The notes: generated by a model not told the origin, from the sequence alone. A DNA stretch of 64,000 nt from Microlunatus speluncae (GCF_009299835.1 NZ_VKCZ01000001.1:248001-312000), one strand, 5' to 3'. Positions 9,558-18,178 are shown, counted from the stretch's first letter. Translations and numbers: made by a program.

Positions 9558-9574
9558 GACCACATTCTGGCCTA

Positions 9575-9861
9575 GTGCCGTGGGCGCGTGTCGAGCAGCC
9601 GGGCCCGATCACGCCGGCCGAATTCGCCGAGTGGGTCGTCCGTTCCGGGATCCGGCTGACCGCTCGCTCCTGGCATCCGGTCAGCGATCGGCTGACAGTG
9701 GTCGAGCAGGACGCCGTCTGGACCGTGACCCGGCCCCGACCCGGGTCGCCACCGTGTTCCGGACCACCGGCGACCGCGTCTCCGCCGCCCTCCGACTGCC
9801 CGACCTGCGCTCGGCGTTCGACCTGGCCTTCATCTGCCGCGAACTGGCGGCGACCGAGTGA
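9575..9861 (+). pseudogene. Frameshifted small protein gene (unknown)
   Basis: One frame reads [17 protein letters not shown] then TARSWHPVSDRLTVVEQDAV up to about 9730; the sensible continuation, TRVATVFRTTGDRVSAALRL then PDLRSAFDLAFICRELAATE, is in the next frame and stops at 9861. The shift falls in the C/G runs near 9730-9750. Together they would make a protein of about 95 residues I do not recognise. It is either a real pseudogene or a sequence error; decayed DNA immediately downstream favours the former. Confidence 0.5.
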
Positions 9862-10022
9862 CCGGCGACCCCGTGACCGGCGACCCGGTGGCGCCGGGGC
9901 AGACCCTGTTCGCGTTCGTCCGGCACTGGTACCGGCGGGCGGCGAGCCGGTCGACGAGCCGGGTGATCACAGTGACCGACGCCGGAGCTGATCTGGCAGG
10001 AGCAGATCTTCGGTGAGCTCTC
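9858..10022 (+). pseudogene. Remnant of a MarR-type regulator gene
   Basis: GTG 9858 opens a frame with GQTLFAFVRHWYRRAA, then SRVITVTDAGA, resembling the wing-to-C-helix of MarR proteins. The next frame reads WQEQIFGEL, the usual continuation of that helix. The helix-turn-helix core is missing and a copy of the dispersed repeat follows at 10021. A decayed gene with an internal deletion fits best; the family call rests on short motifs. Confidence 0.4.
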
Positions 10023-10044
10023 GTTCCCTGAGCCTGTCGAAGGG
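10021..10044 (+). repeat. CCTGAGCCTGTCGAAGG element, forward copy
   Basis: TCGTTCCCTGAGCCTGTCGA followed by AGGG. It abuts the MarR-like remnant. Confidence 0.85.
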
Positions 10045-10415
10045 CCGGCCAGATTCCGTCCCGTGCCGTGTTCCGCCGGCTCCCGGGCCTCGCCAGTCGT
10101 CGGGGGTTCGATTTGTTCATCGACTGTGACTTTTCCCGGCTGTTTGGCGTCGATCGAGCCGGGAAACGTCACAGTGGATGAACCCGGCACGAATCCAGCG
10201 ACGGAAATCGGCTCCGGCTGCCGGAAACACCAACGAAACCGCCAGGTCGGCCCGTGGCGATCATGATCCGAAGTCCAGGCACAGACACGACTCGACCCGG
10301 CCCTCACGCCGACCGGCACCCGGCCGCGATTCCCTACCGACCGCAACCCCGCCCGTCCCTTGGGGCGTCTTTCCGGCCGTCAGGCCTCAACCGGCGTAAG
10401 GGCGCGTCCTGGCTC
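10045..10415. other. Gene-free stretch with an imperfect inverted repeat
   Basis: No credible gene. At 10115-10141 and 10157-10183 lies an inverted repeat of about 27 nt per arm (GTTCATCGACTGTGAC in one, GTCACAGTGGATGAAC in the other, with TCCCGGCT/AGCCGGGA next to a 15-nt loop). No T-tract follows, so it is not a standard terminator. Confidence 0.6.
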
Positions 10416-10442
10416 GCCCTTCGACAGGCTCAGGGAGCGAAC
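10416..10442 (-). repeat. CCTGAGCCTGTCGAAGG element, reverse copy
   Basis: GCCCTTCGACAGGCTCAGGG followed by AGCGAAC, upstream of the hydrolase gene. It faces the forward copy at 10021 across about 370 bp. Confidence 0.85.
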
Positions 10443-10494
10443 GCCCTCTCGTCCCCATGCCTGGCTGTAGCGGCCCGCGGTTAGGGTGTGCGGC

Positions 10495-11394
10495 GTGGAT
10501 GATCTTGTGACCCGGATGGAACGCGTGCTGGGACCGGTGCCGGGGGAGGACCGCCGCGGGGCGTTGGACGTCGAGGTGATCGAGGAGACCGACTGCGGCG
10601 ACTACCGGCGGCAGTTGATCAGCTACTCGGCCGAGCCGGGAGGGCGTACGCCGGCGTTCCTGCTGTTGCCGAAGAGTGATCATCCCGCCCCGGCGATGCT
10701 GGCGCTGCACCCGACCGAGCACCAGGTCGGTCACCGGGTCGTGGTCGAGCCGGTCGGCGCCCGGAACCGGGACTACGCCCACCGGCTGGCCCAGGCCGGA
10801 TTCGTCGTGCTGGCACCCGCGTACCCACTGATGGCTGATCATCAGCCCGACCTGGCCGCCCTCGGCTACGCCAGCGGCACGATGAAGGCGATCTGGGACA
10901 ACGTGCGCGGTCTCGATCTGCTCGAGCAGTTGCCCGAGGCCGCCGGTGATCGGTTCGGTGCGATGGGGCACTCGCTCGGCGGTCACAACGCGATCTTCAC
11001 GGCCGTGTTCGAGCCGCGGATCTCGGCTCTGGTGTCCAGCTGCGGCTTCGACTCCTTCGCCGACTACATGGGCGGCGACCTCGCCGGCTGGCGGCAGGAC
11101 CGCTACCTGCCGCGGTTGGCCGACTACGAGCGACCGCCGTTCGACTTCGACGAAATGCTGGCCGAGCTCGCGCCCCGCGACGTCCTGATCAGCGCCCCGC
11201 TCGGCGACGACAACTTCGGCTGGCAGAGCGTGGACCGGATGGTCGCCAATGCCCGCCCGGCCTACCAGGAACACGACGCGGAGGAGCGGGTGATCGTGCT
11301 GCACCCCGATTGCGCGCACGACCTGCCGGACGACGTGTTGGCCCGATCCATCGAGTTCCTCGGCGACGGGCTCGGCTTGCACGAGTCGCCGTAG
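10495..11394 (+). CDS. Alpha/beta hydrolase (dienelactone hydrolase-like)
   Basis: 299 residues from GTG 10495; GTG 10486 is a possible alternative. The nucleophile elbow is GAMGHSLGGHNA (Ser near residue 163), the His is in HPDCAHDLPDDV near residue 275, and the acid is likely in APLGDDNFGW. The sheet and elbow order fit peptidase/acyl-ester hydrolases of the dienelactone or acetyl-xylan-esterase type. No signal peptide, so it is cytoplasmic. The substrate is not indicated by neighbours. Confidence 0.82.
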   Translation: MDDLVTRMERVLGPVPGEDRRGALDVEVIEETDCGDYRRQLISYSAEPGGRTPAFLLLPKSDHPAPAMLALHPTEHQVGHRVVVEPVGARNRDYAHRLAQAGFVVLAPAYPLMADHQPDLAALGYASGTMKAIWDNVRGLDLLEQLPEAAGDRFGAMGHSLGGHNAIFTAVFEPRISALVSSCGFDSFADYMGGDLAGWRQDRYLPRLADYERPPFDFDEMLAELAPRDVLISAPLGDDNFGWQSVDRMVANARPAYQEHDAEERVIVLHPDCAHDLPDDVLARSIEFLGDGLGLHESP

Positions 11395-11450
11395 CACCTT
11401 CACCGGCCGCCGATGACGGCTCGGTTGGCCGGGTCTGTGAGGATGGGGGC

Positions 11451-11993
11451 GTGGCAGAACGGGAGAAGAAGCGACCGGCGTCGGCGGGCGACATGGTGCG
11501 CTCGCTGCTGTTGATCATCGTGCCGCTGCTGATCATCTCGTTCCTGTTCACCCGGACCATCGGCGATCACCCGGTGCAGTCGGTCGAGGTGGCGCCGGTC
11601 CTCACCCAGGCCCGCGCCGAGGCGCCGTACCCCGTGTCGGTTCCGGTCAATCTGCCCGAAGCCTGGGTCCCGACCCGGGTCGCTTGGGAGCCGGACGGCT
11701 TCGAGGGCGCCCCGCCGCGCCGGCTCTGGCAGGTCGGTTACCTGTCGCCGGACCAGATCTATTTCGCGGTCAACCAGAGCCCGGACGCCGACGTCCTGGT
11801 CCCGGCCCAGACCCGGGACGGGGTCGCGGACGGCTCCAGTGTCATTGCCGGCAGCACTTGGGAGCGCCGGGTCAGCGCCGACGGCCGGACCCGATCGCTG
11901 GTCCGGGCCACGGGGCCGGTGACCACCGTGGTCGTCGCCGACGCGGACTACGCGGCCTTGGAGGCGTTCACCGGCGCGCTCCGGACGGAGTGA
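11451..11993 (+). CDS. DUF4245 domain membrane protein
   Basis: 180 residues from GTG 11451 with GTGAGGATGGGGGC upstream. One N-terminal membrane segment (SLLLIIVPLLIISFLF, residues about 17-34) is followed by an extracytoplasmic domain with P-V-N-L-P-E-A-W-V-P-T-R and L-W-Q-V-G-Y, typical of DUF4245. Members are found beside xseAB, glpX and fum in actinobacteria, and this one remains between fumC and xseBA but separated from both. Function unknown. Confidence 0.85.
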   Translation: MAEREKKRPASAGDMVRSLLLIIVPLLIISFLFTRTIGDHPVQSVEVAPVLTQARAEAPYPVSVPVNLPEAWVPTRVAWEPDGFEGAPPRRLWQVGYLSPDQIYFAVNQSPDADVLVPAQTRDGVADGSSVIAGSTWERRVSADGRTRSLVRATGPVTTVVVADADYAALEAFTGALRTE

Positions 11994-12205
11994 AGCCGGG
12001 TCACCGGTCGGAATTGGGGGCTGCGTGAACCCGGTCGGGGTCCCGCGGGATCCCGAAACCTGAGGTCGGCCCGGTTCCGCTGAAAGTCACGGTCGGTCCG
12101 CAGATCGGCCTCGGGCCTCGGCTGCCCGGTACGGAGGCGGTGGGTCAACTCCAGAACGCCGATGATCGCCAACACCAGGACTACGAATGCCACTAAACTG
12201 ATCAT
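11948..12205 (-). CDS. Small single-pass membrane protein (hypothetical)
   Basis: 85 residues from ATG 12205: MISLVAFVVLVLAIIGVLEL is a clear membrane helix, followed by a basic, Arg/Pro-rich tail. The last 46 nt overlap the convergent DUF4245 gene, so the true gene may be shorter in effect or an artefact at its 3' end. It diverges from the GlxA-type regulator and shares its repeat-rich upstream region. Confidence 0.45.
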   Translation of the reverse strand: MISLVAFVVLVLAIIGVLELTHRLRTGQPRPEADLRTDRDFQRNRADLRFRDPAGPRPGSRSPQFRPVTRLHSVRSAPVNASKAA

Positions 12206-12278
12206 GGCAGTAAGTCTTCTATCAAAGGTTTACTGCCACAATTGGCAGAACTGACACCGTACGAAGGAATTCTGCCAC
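12205..12278. promoter_or_regulatory. Four TGGCAG/CTGCCA half-sites upstream of the GlxA-type regulator
   Basis: TGGCAGTAA (12205), TTACTGCCA (12230), TGGCAGAA (12243) and TTCTGCCA (12270) form two nested inverted pairs; the middle two also make CTGCCA-CAAT-TGGCAG. The spacing around the divergent starts suggests an operator array, probably for the regulator itself. Confidence 0.6.
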
Positions 12279-12290
12279 TATGCTGGGGGC

Positions 12291-13253
12291 ATGACCCTAC
12301 AGACGGTGAGCGTCGTGCTGATCGAGCCCGTCTCGGTGTTCGAGTTCGCCCTGGCGACCGAGGTCTTCGGGCTGGACCGGCGGGACAACGGCATCGAACC
12401 CCTGGATTTCCGGGTCTGCTCCGAGCATCCGGGCCGGCCGCTGAAGACCAAGACCCTGTCGCCGTTCACGATCACCGCGCCGGACGGTCTGGACCGCGTC
12501 GCCGGCAGCGATCTGGTGGTCATGTCGGCGACCCTGCCGCGGACGCCGGCCGGCTACTCACCGGCGCTGTTACAGACGCTGCGGGACGCCTATGACGAGG
12601 GCGCGACCATCCTCAGTCTGTGTTCCGGTTCGTTCGTGCTCGGGGCCGCGGGACTGCTCGACGACCGGGTCTGCACCACGCACTGGATGTACTTCGACGC
12701 GATGGAGCGAGCTTTCCCCAAGATCAAACTCGACCGGACCTCGCTCTATGTCCAGGACGGCCGGGTGGTCACCAGTGCCGGCACGGCGGCCGGGATCGAC
12801 GCGTCGCTGCATCTGGTCCGGTCCGAGCTGGGCACCAAGGTGGCCAACACGATCGCCCGCCGGATGGTGGTGCCGCCGATCCGGGACGGCGGGCAGCAGC
12901 AGTTCGTCGAGCTGCCGATCCCGGAGGTCGCCGCCGACAGTCTCGCCCCGACCCTGTCCTGGGTCGCGGCCCATCTTGATCAACAACACACGGCGGAATC
13001 CCTGGCGCAGCGGGCCATGATGAGCGAACGGACCTTCGCCCGGCGATTCGCGGCCGAGGTCGGGACCACGCCGCACAAGTGGCTGATCCAGCAGCGGGTG
13101 CTGGCCGCGCGCAGCCTGCTGGAGGAGTCCGACCTCGGGATCGAGCAGATCGCCGAACGGGTCGGCTTCAACTCCGCGGTCGTGCTCCGTGATCATTTCC
13201 GGCGGCAGACCGGGCTGGCTCCGGTCGACTACCGGCGGCGGTTCGTGGCCTGA
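12291..13253 (+). CDS. GlxA family transcriptional regulator (DJ-1/PfpI + AraC)
   Basis: 320 residues. Residues about 1-190 form a DJ-1/PfpI-like sensor domain with the elbow ILSLCSGSFVLGAAGLL, where the Cys is kept. Residues about 220-320 are an AraC/XylS DNA-binding domain with two helix-turn-helices (SLAQRAMMSERTFARRF and IEQIAERVGFNSAVVL). GlxA-type proteins are usually activators of nearby catabolic genes. It converges with, and directly touches, an isochorismatase-like gene; four half-sites lie upstream of it. Confidence 0.92.
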   Translation: MTLQTVSVVLIEPVSVFEFALATEVFGLDRRDNGIEPLDFRVCSEHPGRPLKTKTLSPFTITAPDGLDRVAGSDLVVMSATLPRTPAGYSPALLQTLRDAYDEGATILSLCSGSFVLGAAGLLDDRVCTTHWMYFDAMERAFPKIKLDRTSLYVQDGRVVTSAGTAAGIDASLHLVRSELGTKVANTIARRMVVPPIRDGGQQQFVELPIPEVAADSLAPTLSWVAAHLDQQHTAESLAQRAMMSERTFARRFAAEVGTTPHKWLIQQRVLAARSLLEESDLGIEQIAERVGFNSAVVLRDHFRRQTGLAPVDYRRRFVA

Positions 13254-14051
13254 TCATCCGGCCAGTGCGCCGATCAGGTCGGCGGCTCCGTAGACGAAGC
13301 CGAAGTGCAGGGCGACCCGCCACAGCGCCAGGGCCTTGGCCGTCTCGGTGCGCGCCGTCTCCTTGTTCTCGATCGCGGTGGTCGCCTCGCGCACAGTGGA
13401 GCAGAGCAGGCCGGCCCGGCTGAGGTCCACCATGCCGCCGGGGGAGGTGAGCAGGCAGCCGTCGAGGGCGAACCCGGTGTAGATCAGATGGTTGATGCCG
13501 TACGTCCGGCAGTGCGCCAGCAACTGCGCCGAGGTCGCCGCGACCGGCTCGTCGCCCTGCGGCACGGCCGAGGGGAGGAAGTCCAGCGTCGTCCGGCCGC
13601 GGGCGATGTCGGGCAGGTTGTGGGTGCCGGGAAAGACCTGATCATCGCGGAACCGCCGCAGGGTGTGCAGCACCAGGTCTTCCTGATCGGGCGGGTCGAT
13701 CGCAGGCGGTTCGTCGGTCGTCGCGAAGCCGGGCAGGCGGGAGTAGTAGTCCCGCCCGGCCACCACGTGGAAGACCCGCAGGCCCGACCCCCGCACGGCG
13801 CTCAGCAGCGGCGGGAGGACCTCGGTCGCGATCCGGTACGAACGCGGCAGATATTCCACCGCCCGGAACCAACCCGGGTGCTCCTCGGCGGTGCCGCAAT
13901 CCCAGGCGTGCATCACGACCAGTGCGGTGCGGTCGGTGTTCAGCGGCAGGTGGGCCACCCGCCAACCGCCGTACCCCTCGGCCGGGATCTCGGCCGCCAG
14001 GTCGGCATCGAACTGCTGGTAGTAGCTGGTCGGCAGGGTGACGATCGGCAT
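13254..14051 (-). CDS. Isochorismatase-like cysteine hydrolase
   Basis: 265 residues from ATG 14051, chosen for the strong GAGGAGCATCA ribosome site. Fold markers are TALVVMHAWDCG near residue 45 (acid position) and YTGFALDGCLLTSPGGM near residue 210, which supplies the nucleophilic Cys after the usual cis-peptide region. I could not place the catalytic Lys; the expected segment reads FRDDQVFPGTHNLPD. Activity is likely amide or imine hydrolysis, but substrate is unknown. It starts back-to-back (about 125 bp) with the sugar-binding lipoprotein gene. Confidence 0.8.
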   Translation of the reverse strand: MPIVTLPTSYYQQFDADLAAEIPAEGYGGWRVAHLPLNTDRTALVVMHAWDCGTAEEHPGWFRAVEYLPRSYRIATEVLPPLLSAVRGSGLRVFHVVAGRDYYSRLPGFATTDEPPAIDPPDQEDLVLHTLRRFRDDQVFPGTHNLPDIARGRTTLDFLPSAVPQGDEPVAATSAQLLAHCRTYGINHLIYTGFALDGCLLTSPGGMVDLSRAGLLCSTVREATTAIENKETARTETAKALALWRVALHFGFVYGAADLIGALAG

Positions 14052-14176
14052 TGATGCTCCTCGAATCGGGGCCGACCCGTGACCTTCGGCCCCTAGCGAC
14101 GACTCCATGATCACTTATAAGCTACATCCCGAATTCGTGTTATGGCAGTCCGAAACTACTCACGCAGAGTCGAGTG

Positions 14177-15823
14177 ATGATGACCCCACACCTGAACTCC
14201 ACCAGCCGTCGCCGCTTCCTGGCCGGCAGCACCGGGATCGCCGCGGCCGTGATCACCGGCGGCGGCCTGGCCGGCTGCACCACCGCCGCCCCACCCCGCA
14301 ACACCCAGGAAGGCAACGCCAAGGTCGTGCTGCCGTCCTTCATCGAGTACGAGGGCGCCAAGCCCGATCTGGCGGGCACCAAGGACGGCGTGATGGCGGC
14401 CTACCTCAACTTCCCGGCCGCGCCGCCGCGGCTCTTCGACCGGGCGCCCGGCTCCGGCGGTGAGGTGTCCGCGGTGACCCAGGTGCTGGCCGCGCAGTTG
14501 GAGCGGCCGGACAGCAACGAGCACTGGAAGGCGCTGAATGCCGGCCTCGGGTCGACGCTGAAGGTCAGTGGTGCCAACGGCCCCGAGTTCGACGCCAAGG
14601 TGCAGACGATGTTGGCCGGAGATGATCTTCCGGACCTGCTGCAGATCACCTCGATGCCGCGACTGCCCGACGTGCTGGCCGCCAAGTTCACCGATCTGTC
14701 GGAGCATCTGGGCGGGGACAAGATCAAGGACTATCCGGCCCTGGCGGCCATCGGAACCGCTTCCTGGAAGACGACCGTCTTCAACGGCGGCATCTTCGGC
14801 GTGCCGGCCGCCCGCGGCGGCGTGCCGAACAACTTGATCATCCGCAAGGACCTGTTCGACGAGAACAAGATCAATCCCGAGTTCGAGTCGGCCGAGGACC
14901 TGCTCGCCGCCGCCCGGGCGCTGACCAACCCGAACGAGAACCGCTGGGCCTTCGGCACCGAGCCGTCATCCTTCCTGGTGCCGATGGTGAGCCAGATGCT
15001 CGGCGTACCGAACGGGTGGTCGGAGACCGACGGGGTCTTCGCCAGCTCGATCGAACACCCGGGCACGAAGCAGGCGCTCGAATTCGTCACCCAGCTGTGG
15101 CAGGAGGGCCTGATCCACCCCGACTCCATCGCCGACACCACCCAGAACTCGACCTGGTTCCGCGGCCGGCGGACGGCCATGATCCCGGCCGGACTGTCCA
15201 GCTGGCTGGTCTATGTGCAGAGCGTCACCGCCGAGGGCCTGTCACCGAGCGTGATCGACGCGGTGGTGCTGCCGAAGTTCGACGGCGGCGGGGTCGCCTC
15301 GTACTGGCGTGGTCGTAACAGCTACAGCTTCACCGCGCTGAAGCAGGCCGAGCCGGAGCGGATCACCGAACTGCTCAAGGTGCTCGACTGGCTGGCCAGC
15401 CCGTTCGGCACCCAGGAGTATTTGATCAAGAACTACGGGGTCGAGGGCAGCAACTACCGGTTGGAGAACAACAACCCGGTCGCGATCACCGGGAACGAGG
15501 AATACATGTACTTCCTCAACTACATCGTCACCGCCAACGAGGTGCTCTATCAGCCCGGCCGGCCCGACGTGGTCAAGCGGCAGCACGAGCTGCAGACCGC
15601 GATCCTGCCCGGAGCCCTGCCGATGCCGACCGAGGGCCTCTACTCCGAGTCCAACCTGACCAAGGGCGCGACGCTCGGCAAGGACCTGAAGTTCGCGCAG
15701 AACGACATCGTCGCCGGCCGCAAGCCGCTGTCCAGCTGGGACGACGCGGTGGCGTCGTGGAAGAAGAACGGCGGCGACGAGATCCGCAAGGAGTACGAGG
15801 CGGCCTTCGCCGCGGCCTCCTGA
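14177..15823 (+). CDS. ABC-type sugar-binding lipoprotein, Tat-type signal (orphan)
   Basis: 548 residues; GTG 14174, ATG 14177 and ATG 14180 are adjacent and I use the middle one. The N-terminus has a twin-arginine motif (SRRRFLAG) and a lipobox (LAGC), so it is exported folded and lipid-anchored. The body is a large family-1 extracellular solute-binding protein: FDAKVQTMLAGDDLPDLLQI, NGGIFGVPAARGG and PNNLIIRKDLFDENK match that fold. No permease or ATPase gene lies beside it, so it either borrows a remote transporter or is a relic. Oligosaccharide binding is the usual role. Confidence 0.87.
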   Translation: MMTPHLNSTSRRRFLAGSTGIAAAVITGGGLAGCTTAAPPRNTQEGNAKVVLPSFIEYEGAKPDLAGTKDGVMAAYLNFPAAPPRLFDRAPGSGGEVSAVTQVLAAQLERPDSNEHWKALNAGLGSTLKVSGANGPEFDAKVQTMLAGDDLPDLLQITSMPRLPDVLAAKFTDLSEHLGGDKIKDYPALAAIGTASWKTTVFNGGIFGVPAARGGVPNNLIIRKDLFDENKINPEFESAEDLLAAARALTNPNENRWAFGTEPSSFLVPMVSQMLGVPNGWSETDGVFASSIEHPGTKQALEFVTQLWQEGLIHPDSIADTTQNSTWFRGRRTAMIPAGLSSWLVYVQSVTAEGLSPSVIDAVVLPKFDGGGVASYWRGRNSYSFTALKQAEPERITELLKVLDWLASPFGTQEYLIKNYGVEGSNYRLENNNPVAITGNEEYMYFLNYIVTANEVLYQPGRPDVVKRQHELQTAILPGALPMPTEGLYSESNLTKGATLGKDLKFAQNDIVAGRKPLSSWDDAVASWKKNGGDEIRKEYEAAFAAAS

Positions 15824-15861
15824 TGGTCCGGACTCGTCAGCGGTCGACGATAGGTTGAGAT

Positions 15862-16050
15862 ATGGCAACTGATGAGCGGGTGCGGCAAGCTGCGGGTCTT
15901 GCCGATAAGGCGGCTGAGGTCATTGATCGGATGAAGGTGGGGAGCTGGGACTCCGCGGAGGCGCTGGCTCTGGCCTCGATCGCCAAGAGCCTGGTGGTGA
16001 TCGCGGACCATGTCTCGCGAGATGCGGGCGGTGATCCTGGGGCCCGGTGA
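15862..16050 (+). CDS. Small hypothetical protein (62 aa)
   Basis: ATG 15862 follows GGTTGAGAT. The protein is Ala-rich and helical (VRQAAGLADKAAEVIDRM, ALALASIAKSLVVIADHV), with no membrane helix or known motif. Codon use and composition are gene-like. I do not recognise it. Confidence 0.5.
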   Translation: MATDERVRQAAGLADKAAEVIDRMKVGSWDSAEALALASIAKSLVVIADHVSRDAGGDPGAR

Positions 16051-16228
16051 CTCAAATGCCGGCGCACCCGGCCGAGGGACGTACTTGGTGAGCCGGGCCG
16101 GACGGTGTCACTCGCGGGGGAAAGCCCGAATACGCCTCGGGCCCGCGAGCACCTGGAGCTGAGCATCTAGGGAGCCAGTGCGCGCGCCGTCAAGGGGGTC
16201 CACGACCTCAGGACGTACCGTCTGGAGG
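16051..16228. other. Gene-free stretch with a short hairpin
   Basis: CTCGCGGG (16111) and CCCGCGAG (16142) can pair around a 23-nt loop. No T-tract and no RNA family recognised. Confidence 0.4.
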
Positions 16229-16783
16229 TCAGTCGATGCTGACCAACCGGACTCGTGCCGGCGCGTGGCTTTCCAGAGCTCGGGCGAGCCTGTTGTGATC
16301 GAGGTTCCATCCGGTCACAGGCCGGCTGGCGGCGACGATCTCGGGCGGCACCGCTCCGATGAACCACGCTCCGATCGGGCCGTGGCCCCATGGGATCGGC
16401 ATAACGACCGGCCGACCTCCTCGGCCTTTGAGGCCGACATAGCGCTGCCGGACGATCCCGCGATATCGCTGCTGAAACACCACGATGGCACCGATCTGCT
16501 CCCACGGGACCGTTGCAGCCTTTCCTCCCTTGCCATGGAGCAGGAGACGTCCGAAGGTCACCCCGTCCTGGTCGACGCGCAGGGCTGTGCGGCCCCACTG
16601 ACCAACGACGGTCACGATCAGCCAGAGCGCGCAACAGCCGAAGAAGGCCACCACGATCAGGGCCGGAACCGGATCATGATCGAAAAGTCGGAGCCCGAGA
16701 ACGACCGCGAGGATCGACACCACGAGGCTCAGCGCGTCCCGCACCTTTAGTCCGTGGCGCACCTCGTACCCGGCTTCGTCCAC
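16229..16783 (-). CDS. Membrane protein with bacterial PH-like domain
   Basis: 184 residues. Two adjacent membrane helices (residues about 18-34 and 40-62) are followed by TALRVDQDGVTFGRLL and VPWEQIGAIVVFQQ, the strand pattern of bacterial PH (bPH) domains that sit on the inner face of the membrane. C-terminal part includes HNRLARALESHAP. No catalytic motif. Function unknown; the call rests on pattern only. Confidence 0.65.
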   Translation of the reverse strand: MDEAGYEVRHGLKVRDALSLVVSILAVVLGLRLFDHDPVPALIVVAFFGCCALWLIVTVVGQWGRTALRVDQDGVTFGRLLLHGKGGKAATVPWEQIGAIVVFQQRYRGIVRQRYVGLKGRGGRPVVMPIPWGHGPIGAWFIGAVPPEIVAASRPVTGWNLDHNRLARALESHAPARVRLVSID

Positions 16784-16966
16784 GGTCGGCAGGATAGGGG
16801 ATGCCGGTGTTGATCAGCCGTTCTCGCCCCAGGGGCGTGCTGCGCCGGCGGCACGTACGCGGCGTGTGATCGGCGGATTCGGTCCGGGTCAGGATTGGCC
16901 GCCGTTCCTCAACGGTCTGCATGGTCCGGTCTCGACTGCCAGACGGACCGCCGCCTGACGAGGAAG
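16784..16966. other. Intergenic stretch
   Basis: No gene, hairpin or repeat seen between the PH-like gene and the kinase stop codon. No response regulator gene is present here, where one would be expected. Confidence 0.4.
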
Positions 16967-18178
16967 TCAGTTCTGGCGAGTTGGCAGGACTGCTCGGAGT
17001 TGGAAGCCGCCGCCGTAGACGGCGCGGGCCAACATACTGCCGCCAGCCGCTTCGGCCCGCTCACGCACCCCGGTCAGACCGTGCCCGGGTGTGTTGGGCG
17101 GATCGCGTCGGACTGATGCGGGCTTGTTGATCACGTCGATCACCAGATCATGCGGTCGGATCTCGACCGTGACTGTCGTCTTCGCACCCGGGGCGTGTTT
17201 GATCACGTTGCTCAGCGCCTCCTGGATGATCCGGTAGGCCGTGTATTGCAGGTCGGCGGTCGGCGTCGCCGCGGCTCCGTTCATGATCATCCGGGCCGGG
17301 ACGCCGGCCAGGCGGGTGGACTCGATCAATTTCGGCAGGTCGTTCAGATCCGGTCTGGCGGCGATTTCGGGGCCGCGCAGCACGCCGAGCACCTGACGCA
17401 GCTCTTGTAGGGATCTCTGGGCGGAGGTGCCGATCGACTGAAACTCCTCCGCGATCTCGGCGGTCAGCCCGGAATCGATCCGGTACTGAGCTGTCGAGGC
17501 CTGGACCGCGATCACCGACATATGATGGGCGACGACATCGTGCAGTTCACGGGCTATGCGAGTCCGCTCCTCCAGCGCTTGGCGTTGCTCGACCTCCTCT
17601 GCCATCCGGACCTTGGTCCGCCGGTGATGAACCCGGAACCGAGCGAGGACCACAGCGAGAGCTACGGCCGGGATCCAGAATGCGGCCGCCGAGGTCGCCG
17701 GGCCGTAGCCGAACTCGGAGCCGTACGGGGCGATGAACCCGGCAGTCAAGGTAATCGCCGCAAGGGGAAAGGCCACCTGGCGTCGGGGCGACAAGGCGAC
17801 CGCGTAGATCACCGGAAGTTGGGACGCGAGCTGGAAGGCGAGCCAGGCGAATGGGACCAACGGATGCTGGGGGAACGGCATGTCGATGGGCACTAGGAAG
17901 ATCAACGGCAGCAAGGACAGTGCCCAGCCAATGATCGGCCGGAACCCTACAACCGTGAGCGGTGCGACGAGGAACCCGCTGAACAGGACTGCGCTCGTGC
18001 CGTACCCGATGCCGTAGTCGAAAACTGGCAGGGCAATCAGGAACAGGATCGCGGCGATGGTGAGGTACGGCCAGGGCGGGTGACGCGGGCTCGCTCTCGA
18101 CAAGATCCTCAGTCGACGTCTCCAGGCTTCATCGCCTCGGTGGGTCAGTCCACCGACGTCCCACAACGTCTCGGCCAC
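16967..18178 (-). CDS. Sensor histidine kinase, NarL-partner type (orphan)
   Basis: 403 residues from GTG 18178. Residues about 35-185 hold five or six membrane helices; residues about 205-275 are the HisKA_3 dimerisation domain with ARELHDVVAHHMSVIAVQ (phospho-acceptor His in ELHDVV); residues about 305-400 are HATPase_c with QEALSNVIKHAPG and HGLTGVRERAEAAGG. Such kinases pass phosphate to a NarL/FixJ response regulator, normally encoded just downstream. None is present here, so the partner is remote or lost. The signal is not evident. Confidence 0.9.
   Translation of the reverse strand: MAETLWDVGGLTHRGDEAWRRRLRILSRASPRHPPWPYLTIAAILFLIALPVFDYGIGYGTSAVLFSGFLVAPLTVVGFRPIIGWALSLLPLIFLVPIDMPFPQHPLVPFAWLAFQLASQLPVIYAVALSPRRQVAFPLAAITLTAGFIAPYGSEFGYGPATSAAAFWIPAVALAVVLARFRVHHRRTKVRMAEEVEQRQALEERTRIARELHDVVAHHMSVIAVQASTAQYRIDSGLTAEIAEEFQSIGTSAQRSLQELRQVLGVLRGPEIAARPDLNDLPKLIESTRLAGVPARMIMNGAAATPTADLQYTAYRIIQEALSNVIKHAPGAKTTVTVEIRPHDLVIDVINKPASVRRDPPNTPGHGLTGVRERAEAAGGSMLARAVYGGGFQLRAVLPTRQN

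Noticed and set aside
8100..9575. 491-residue + strand frame opposite fumC
   Set aside because: FumC is unmistakable on the minus strand; the other is low-complexity Gly/Arg/His/Asp text typical of antisense frames in G+C-rich DNA.
16111..16149. Possible small RNA or terminator hairpin
   Set aside because: Eight-bp stem, large loop, no T-tract, no known RNA family.
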